Source of the DNA: DASQHM01 sp035632095
Lineage (GTDB): Bacteria > Pseudomonadota > Alphaproteobacteria > Ferrovibrionales > Ferrovibrionaceae
Length of the DNA stretch: 17,685 nucleotides
Direction of reading: 5' to 3'
Assembly: GCA_035632095.1 (NCBI GenBank)
Contig: DASQHM010000219.1
Location: 1-17,685, forward strand
Positions within the stretch are counted from its first letter, which is position 1; each line of letters starts with the position of its first letter. Below, one piece after another: positions 14,211 to 17,685 of the stretch. A program made the translations under genes and the position numbers. Below the pieces are notes generated by a model that saw only the letters and a list, made by a program, of their open reading frames with translations, was not told where the DNA came from and made no database searches.

Positions 14211-15545
14211 ATGAGCAGCAAGACCGAATCGGATGCGGCCTATCCGAACCGAGCGTATGCGTGGTACGTCGTTGCCGTTCTGCTCCTGGCCTATGTCTTC
14301 TCGTTTCTTGACCGCACGATCATCGGATTGCTGGTCATTCCGATCGAGCACGATCTCGGCATCAACGACACCGACCTGAGCCTATTGCAGGGCTTTTCGT
14401 TTGCGCTTTTCTATGCGCTGCTTGGCCTGCCTATCGCGCGGCTTGTCGATGCGCGGAGCCGCCGCCTGGTGATCGCCTGCGGCATTGTGGCCTGGAGCAT
14501 CATGACGGCGCTCTGCGGCACCGCGAACCGGTTCTGGCAGCTTTTCACGGCGCGGATCGGCGTCGGTGCCGGCGAGGCGACCTTGCTGCCCGGCGCCACG
14601 TCATTGCTGGCCGACTATTTTCCGCCGCAGCGGCGCGGGCTCGCGCTCGGGGTCTTCGCCACCGGCATTTTTCTCGGCACCGGCGTCGCGTTGATCGTCG
14701 GCGGCCGGCTGATCACGGCGCTGGACGGCGTCGAATTGATTCTGCCTTTGATCGGTGCAACGCATCCCTGGCAGGTGGTGTTCATCGCCGTCGGATTGCC
14801 GGGAATTCTGGTTGCTCTGCTCATGCTCACGGTGCGCGAGCCGGCGCGGCAAGGTTCCCTTGCGCTGGCCGAAGGGCGCGGCATGCCGCTTCGCGACGTG
14901 GGCAAGTATTTGCGCGCCAATCTCGACACGGTGCTTTGCCACAACCTCGGGTTTACCCTGCTGGCGGCGGCGGGCTTCGCGGCAAGCGCATGGATCCCGA
15001 CCGTCTTCATTCGCGTGCACGGCTGGACCGCGGGCGAGGTGGGGCAGCGCTTCGGCCTGCTGTCGCTCATCGTCGGTCCGCTCGGCAGCATCGTCGGCGG
15101 ATTGCTCGCCGACGCCTATCGCCGCCGCGGCAAACGCGACGGCAAGCTGCGCGTGGCACTCATCGCCGCGATCGGTTGCGTGCCTTTCGCGGTCGCGTTT
15201 CCCCTGACGCCGGATCCGTTTGTTGCAATCGGCCTGCTGGTGCCGTTCGTCTTCTTCGTGAGCTTCGTCTGGGGCCTGGCGCCGGGCGCGCTGCAAGAGG
15301 TCATGCCGAACCAGATGCGCGGCCAAGCGACGGCGCTCTATACCGGCGTGGTGAACCTGCTGGGCCTTGGGCTTGGTCCCACCAGCGTTGCGGTCATGGC
15401 CGATTATGTGTTCCACGATCCGGCCAAGCTCAACGTCGCCGCCGCGATCGTTGTGCCGATCCTGCTGCTTGGCGCCGCGGTGCTGTTTCGCGCCGGCTTC
15501 GCGCCCTATTGCCGCACACTCGACCGGCTGGCGACGGCCCGATAG
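14211..15545 (+). CDS. Major facilitator superfamily transporter (spinster-like)
   Basis: A 444-residue inner-membrane carrier with about twelve hydrophobic helices. The first helix and loop, VFSFLDRTIIGLLVIPIEHD (29-48), followed by SLLQGFSFALFYALLGLPIA (57-76) and then RLVDARSRR, form the MFS signature (motif A-like) region. ARIGVGAGEATLLPGATSLL (114-133) is characteristic of the spinster-like group. The ATG at 14211 was chosen because MSSKTESDAAYPNRAYAW is a normal hydrophilic N-tail; a G-rich stretch at 14195-14202 precedes it. It carries no copy of the operator, so it may not belong to the regulon. The last 40 bases overlap the convergent livM-type gene. Substrate unknown; relatives carry lipids, sugars, organic acids or aromatics. 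Confidence 0.9.
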   Translation: MSSKTESDAAYPNRAYAWYVVAVLLLAYVFSFLDRTIIGLLVIPIEHDLGINDTDLSLLQGFSFALFYALLGLPIARLVDARSRRLVIACGIVAWSIMTALCGTANRFWQLFTARIGVGAGEATLLPGATSLLADYFPPQRRGLALGVFATGIFLGTGVALIVGGRLITALDGVELILPLIGATHPWQVVFIAVGLPGILVALLMLTVREPARQGSLALAEGRGMPLRDVGKYLRANLDTVLCHNLGFTLLAAAGFAASAWIPTVFIRVHGWTAGEVGQRFGLLSLIVGPLGSIVGGLLADAYRRRGKRDGKLRVALIAAIGCVPFAVAFPLTPDPFVAIGLLVPFVFFVSFVWGLAPGALQEVMPNQMRGQATALYTGVVNLLGLGLGPTSVAVMADYVFHDPAKLNVAAAIVVPILLLGAAVLFRAGFAPYCRTLDRLATAR

Positions 15546-16444
15546 ACGCTGCGCGTCAACGACACGATGCCGCCCATGTGCGTTCGCATCAGCGCGATGA
15601 CGACGACCGCGTAGATCACCATGTCCCACTCGCCGTATTTCTGCAGGTAGGTGGCCAGAACCTGCACCGGCGCGGCGCCGACCAGCGGTCCGGCGAAGCT
15701 GCCGAGGCCGCCGACCACCGCCATCACGATGATTTTCGCCATCTCGTTGAAATCGGCCATCTGCGGGCTGAGCACCACCAGATAGTGCCCGTAGAACGCG
15801 CCGGCCATGCCCGCGAAGGCGCTCGAAATGGTGAACACCAGAACCTTGGCGCGGGTGGTGTCGACGCCCAAGGTCTCGGCGCGCAACTCGTCGTCCTTGA
15901 TCGCGCGCATGAAATAGCCGAGAGGCGAGCGCACGATCGCCCACATGACGAGGACCGAGGCGAGCGTGATGAACGCGAAGAGCCAGTAGTAGCTGCGCGG
16001 ATCGAGGTTGTGAAAAAGGGGCGGCACATTGAGGCCGAGTTCGCCGCGGGTGACGGTGTAGGCGGCCGCCAGCAGGATGTGAAACGTCTCGGCGAAGGCC
16101 CATGTGGCAATCGCGAGATAGATGGCGCGCATGCGAAGCACGATGCGGCCGAGCGCCAGTCCGAGCAGCGCCGACATGGCAATCCCTGCGACGATGCCGA
16201 CCGGAATCGGCACCACGAAGTAGTGGATCAGCAACCCCGAGGTATAGGCGCCGATAGCCGCGAAGGCTTGATGCGCCAGCGAGAATTGCCCGGTGAAGCC
16301 GGCCAGCAAGTTCCAGCTCGCCGCCAGGATGGTGTAGTAGAGGCAGGTCGTCGCGACATGCAGGGCGAAATCGTCGGCCACCAGGGGCAATCCCGCGAGC
16401 GCGACGGCCACCAGTGCGACGAGGATCAAGGACCGGCGCGTCAT
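15506..16444 (-). CDS. livM: LivM-type ABC transporter permease (HAAT family)
   Basis: A 312-residue inner-membrane permease of a branched-chain amino acid/amide-type importer. Family marks include TILAASWNLLAGFTGQFSLAH near the N-terminus, with AFAAIGAYTSGLL following, the cytoplasmic coupling loop RSPLGYFMRAIKDDELRAE then LGVDTTRAKVL, and VMAVVGGLGSFAGPLVGAA near the C-terminus. About nine to ten hydrophobic segments are apparent. The start chosen is ATG at 16444, which overlaps the livF-type stop as ATGA; an in-frame ATG at 16456 would add four residues. Its stop lies inside the end of the convergent MFS gene. The partner LivH and binding protein are not in the window. Confidence 0.93.
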   Translation of the reverse strand: MTRRSLILVALVAVALAGLPLVADDFALHVATTCLYYTILAASWNLLAGFTGQFSLAHQAFAAIGAYTSGLLIHYFVVPIPVGIVAGIAMSALLGLALGRIVLRMRAIYLAIATWAFAETFHILLAAAYTVTRGELGLNVPPLFHNLDPRSYYWLFAFITLASVLVMWAIVRSPLGYFMRAIKDDELRAETLGVDTTRAKVLVFTISSAFAGMAGAFYGHYLVVLSPQMADFNEMAKIIVMAVVGGLGSFAGPLVGAAPVQVLATYLQKYGEWDMVIYAVVVIALMRTHMGGIVSLTRSVYRAVASRSSVRQ

Positions 16445-17175
16445 CCGAGCAGGCATTCTTGAATGAGCGCGCGCACGCGCTGCGACGGAAACTCGTGCGC
16501 CGGCCCCGCCGCCTTGATTCGGCCGAGGTTCACCAGGTAAACCTCATCGGCCTGCGCGACGGCGTCTTCCACGTTTTGATCGACCAGCAGTATGGTGGCG
16601 TCGCCGGCGCGCCGCGCGGTCTGCAACAGCTCATAGACCTGGGCGACCAGGCTCGGCGCCAGACCAGCCGTCGGTTCGTCCACCAGCATCAACGCCGGTT
16701 CGGTCATCATCTCGCGAGCGACCGAAAGCATGCGGCCCTGGCCGCCGCTCAGCGCGCCTGCAGCCGCGCGGCGCCGCTCGCCGAGAATCGGAAAGATGTC
16801 GTAGGTGCGCTCGATCTGCCGCTTCAGGCGTGCGCGGTCGCGACGGAATATCCAACCACCCATGCGCAAGTTCTCCTCGACGCTCAGCAGCGGGAAGGTA
16901 TTGATCTCCTGCGGCACGTACGAAATGCCGAGCCGCTTTATCTCGTGCGGCTCGGCGCCGCCCAACGGGCGGCCCCGGAAGGAGATCGTGCCTTGATGCG
17001 GGGTCAGGAATCCGAAGATGGTCTTGAGCAAGGTGGATTTTCCGGCGCCGTTCGGCCCGATCACCAAAGTCACGCTGCCGCGCACCACTCCGAGCGTCAG
17101 GCCCTGCAAAATGTCGACGCCGGACTGATAGCCGGCAACCAAGTCATCGACGGCGAGGAGCGCGCCGGCGCTCAT
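16441..17175 (-). CDS. livF: LivF-type ABC transporter ATP-binding protein
   Basis: A 244-residue ATPase of the second HAAT importer. Walker A GPNGAGKST is at 40-48, YVPQEINTFPLLSVEENL (86-103) is the Q-loop region, LSGGQGRML (142-150) the signature, LMLVDEPTAGLAP (162-174) Walker B, and VDQNVEDA (198-205) the family variant of the H-loop. All residues are canonical. Its ATG overlaps the livG-type stop by four bases, and its own stop overlaps the livM-type start by four, so three genes are translationally chained. It differs much from the livF-type protein at 392-1126, showing two separate transporters. Substrate not known. Confidence 0.94.
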   Translation of the reverse strand: MSAGALLAVDDLVAGYQSGVDILQGLTLGVVRGSVTLVIGPNGAGKSTLLKTIFGFLTPHQGTISFRGRPLGGAEPHEIKRLGISYVPQEINTFPLLSVEENLRMGGWIFRRDRARLKRQIERTYDIFPILGERRRAAAGALSGGQGRMLSVAREMMTEPALMLVDEPTAGLAPSLVAQVYELLQTARRAGDATILLVDQNVEDAVAQADEVYLVNLGRIKAAGPAHEFPSQRVRALIQECLLG

Positions 17176-17685
17176 GCGAACGACTTGCCGAGATAGGCGG
17201 CGATCACGTCGGGCCGCGATGCGACGTCGTCGAGGCCGCCTTCGGCGACAATCCGCCCCTCGATCATCACCGTGACGCGGCGGCAGAGACGCCGGACAAT
17301 GGCCATCTCGTGGCTGACCACGACGAAGGCAATGCCGCGCTCGCGATTTTCCCGCTGGATCAGCTCGATCATGGTGTCCTTGATGACCGGATTGATGCCG
17401 GCGAAAGGCTCGTCGAGCACATAGGCCTTGACGCCAGGGATCATGAATCCGGCTGCGATCTGCAAGAGCGCGCGTTGACCGCCGGACAAGGCTTTTGCGG
17501 GCTCGCCGGCAAGCCGTGCGAGATTGGTGAGTTCCAAGAGCCGGCGCGCCATCTCCCGGCCTCCGGCCATTCCGGCCGCGCCCTGGCTGGCGAGATGCGG
17601 CAGCATCAGGTTGTCAGCCACGCTGAGATTTCCGAACAGGCGACTGACCTGGAAGCTTCGCACCAGACCCAAGCGCGTGATCCGG
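17172..17685 (-). CDS. livG: LivG-type ABC transporter ATP-binding protein, 5' end beyond the window
   Basis: This is the C-terminal two-thirds of the first ATPase of the second HAAT importer. The frame stays open to the window edge and reads RITRLGLVRSFQVSRLFGNL, which matches the internal Q-loop region of LivG, so the apparent start at 17672 is not real. Signature LSGGQRALLQIA, Walker B YVLDEPFAGINPV and H-loop VVVSHEMAIV are intact, and the ending VIAAYLG is family-typical. It overlaps the livF-type gene by four bases. Order on this strand is livG-livF-livM, ending convergent with the MFS gene. Confidence 0.92.
   Translation of the reverse strand, partial: RITRLGLVRSFQVSRLFGNLSVADNLMLPHLASQGAAGMAGGREMARRLLELTNLARLAGEPAKALSGGQRALLQIAAGFMIPGVKAYVLDEPFAGINPVIKDTMIELIQRENRERGIAFVVVSHEMAIVRRLCRRVTVMIEGRIVAEGGLDDVASRPDVIAAYLGKSFA

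Noticed and set aside
12882..14351. 489-residue open frame on the - strand
   Set aside because: It runs opposite the end of the DUF993 gene, the second isomerase gene, the cotransporter remnant and the MFS start, with no coherent fold or motif.
14936..16462. 508-residue + strand frame and a 500-residue - strand frame at 14601-16103
   Set aside because: Both are shadows of the MFS and livM-type genes, crossing from one to the other, with Arg/Gly/Asp-rich low-complexity translation.
1..17685. CRISPR array, tRNA, rRNA, insertion sequence or toxin-antitoxin pair
   Set aside because: I saw no regularly spaced direct repeats, no cloverleaf or rRNA sequence, and no transposase, integrase or small toxin-like gene on either strand.

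Overview
The window is a high-GC stretch with dense, ATGA-coupled genes. It carries two branched-chain-amino-acid-type (HAAT/Liv) ABC transporters and an NMT1/SsuA-type transporter. This gene content suits an alphaproteobacterium, perhaps a Hyphomicrobiales soil or rhizosphere lineage, but no rRNA or marker gene is present, so the assignment is an inference. The window opens with 16 C bases that look like a contig-end artefact.

Layout: (1) 1-1126, the end of a LivG-type and a complete LivF-type ATPase on the + strand. (2) 1252-3148, an extended-SDR NAD(P)-binding protein overlapping a double-domain GNAT acetyltransferase. (3) 3167-4159 on the - strand, a periplasmic NMT1/THI5-like binding protein, divergent from a TetR-family regulator (4288-4950). 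(4) 5016-10677 on the + strand, one tight operon: DapA-fold lyase, PhyH-type Fe(II)/2-oxoglutarate dioxygenase, SsuC-like permease, SsuB-like ATPase, TIM-barrel isomerase/epimerase and a long enolase-superfamily protein. (5) 10740-13904 on the + strand, a second operon: Gfo/Idh/MocA oxidoreductase, DUF993 (DapA-fold) protein and a second TIM-barrel isomerase/epimerase. (6) A remnant of the C-terminus of a Na+/phosphate cotransporter (about 13929-14102). (7) An MFS transporter (14211-15545) whose 3' end overlaps a convergent LivM-LivF-LivG cluster on the - strand (to the window end).

The main discovery is a shared 20-bp inverted repeat, consensus WNGTAWCYNNNNRGTTACWW. It occurs four times, exactly once ahead of each of the four accessory transcription units: at 1181-1200, 4250-4269, 4983-5002 and 10687-10706. 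The copy at the TetR/binding-protein divergent promoter is a perfect palindrome. This ties the SDR/GNAT pair, the binding protein, the regulator, the transport and lyase operon and the Gfo/DUF993 operon into one local regulon, most likely controlled by the TetR-family protein encoded in its middle.

Read as a system, regions 2-5 look like an inducible uptake and catabolism locus for one small organic compound. A periplasmic binding protein with permease and ATPase would import it. A dioxygenase, two NAD(P)-dependent oxidoreductase-type proteins, two TIM-barrel isomerases or lyases, an enolase-superfamily dehydratase or racemase and two Schiff-base-type aldolases or lyases would process it. The combination suggests a sugar acid, modified sugar, cyclitol or related compound, but the substrate cannot be named from sequence. 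The cotransporter remnant directly after the last operon suggests that the locus arrived by, or was reshaped by, a rearrangement.
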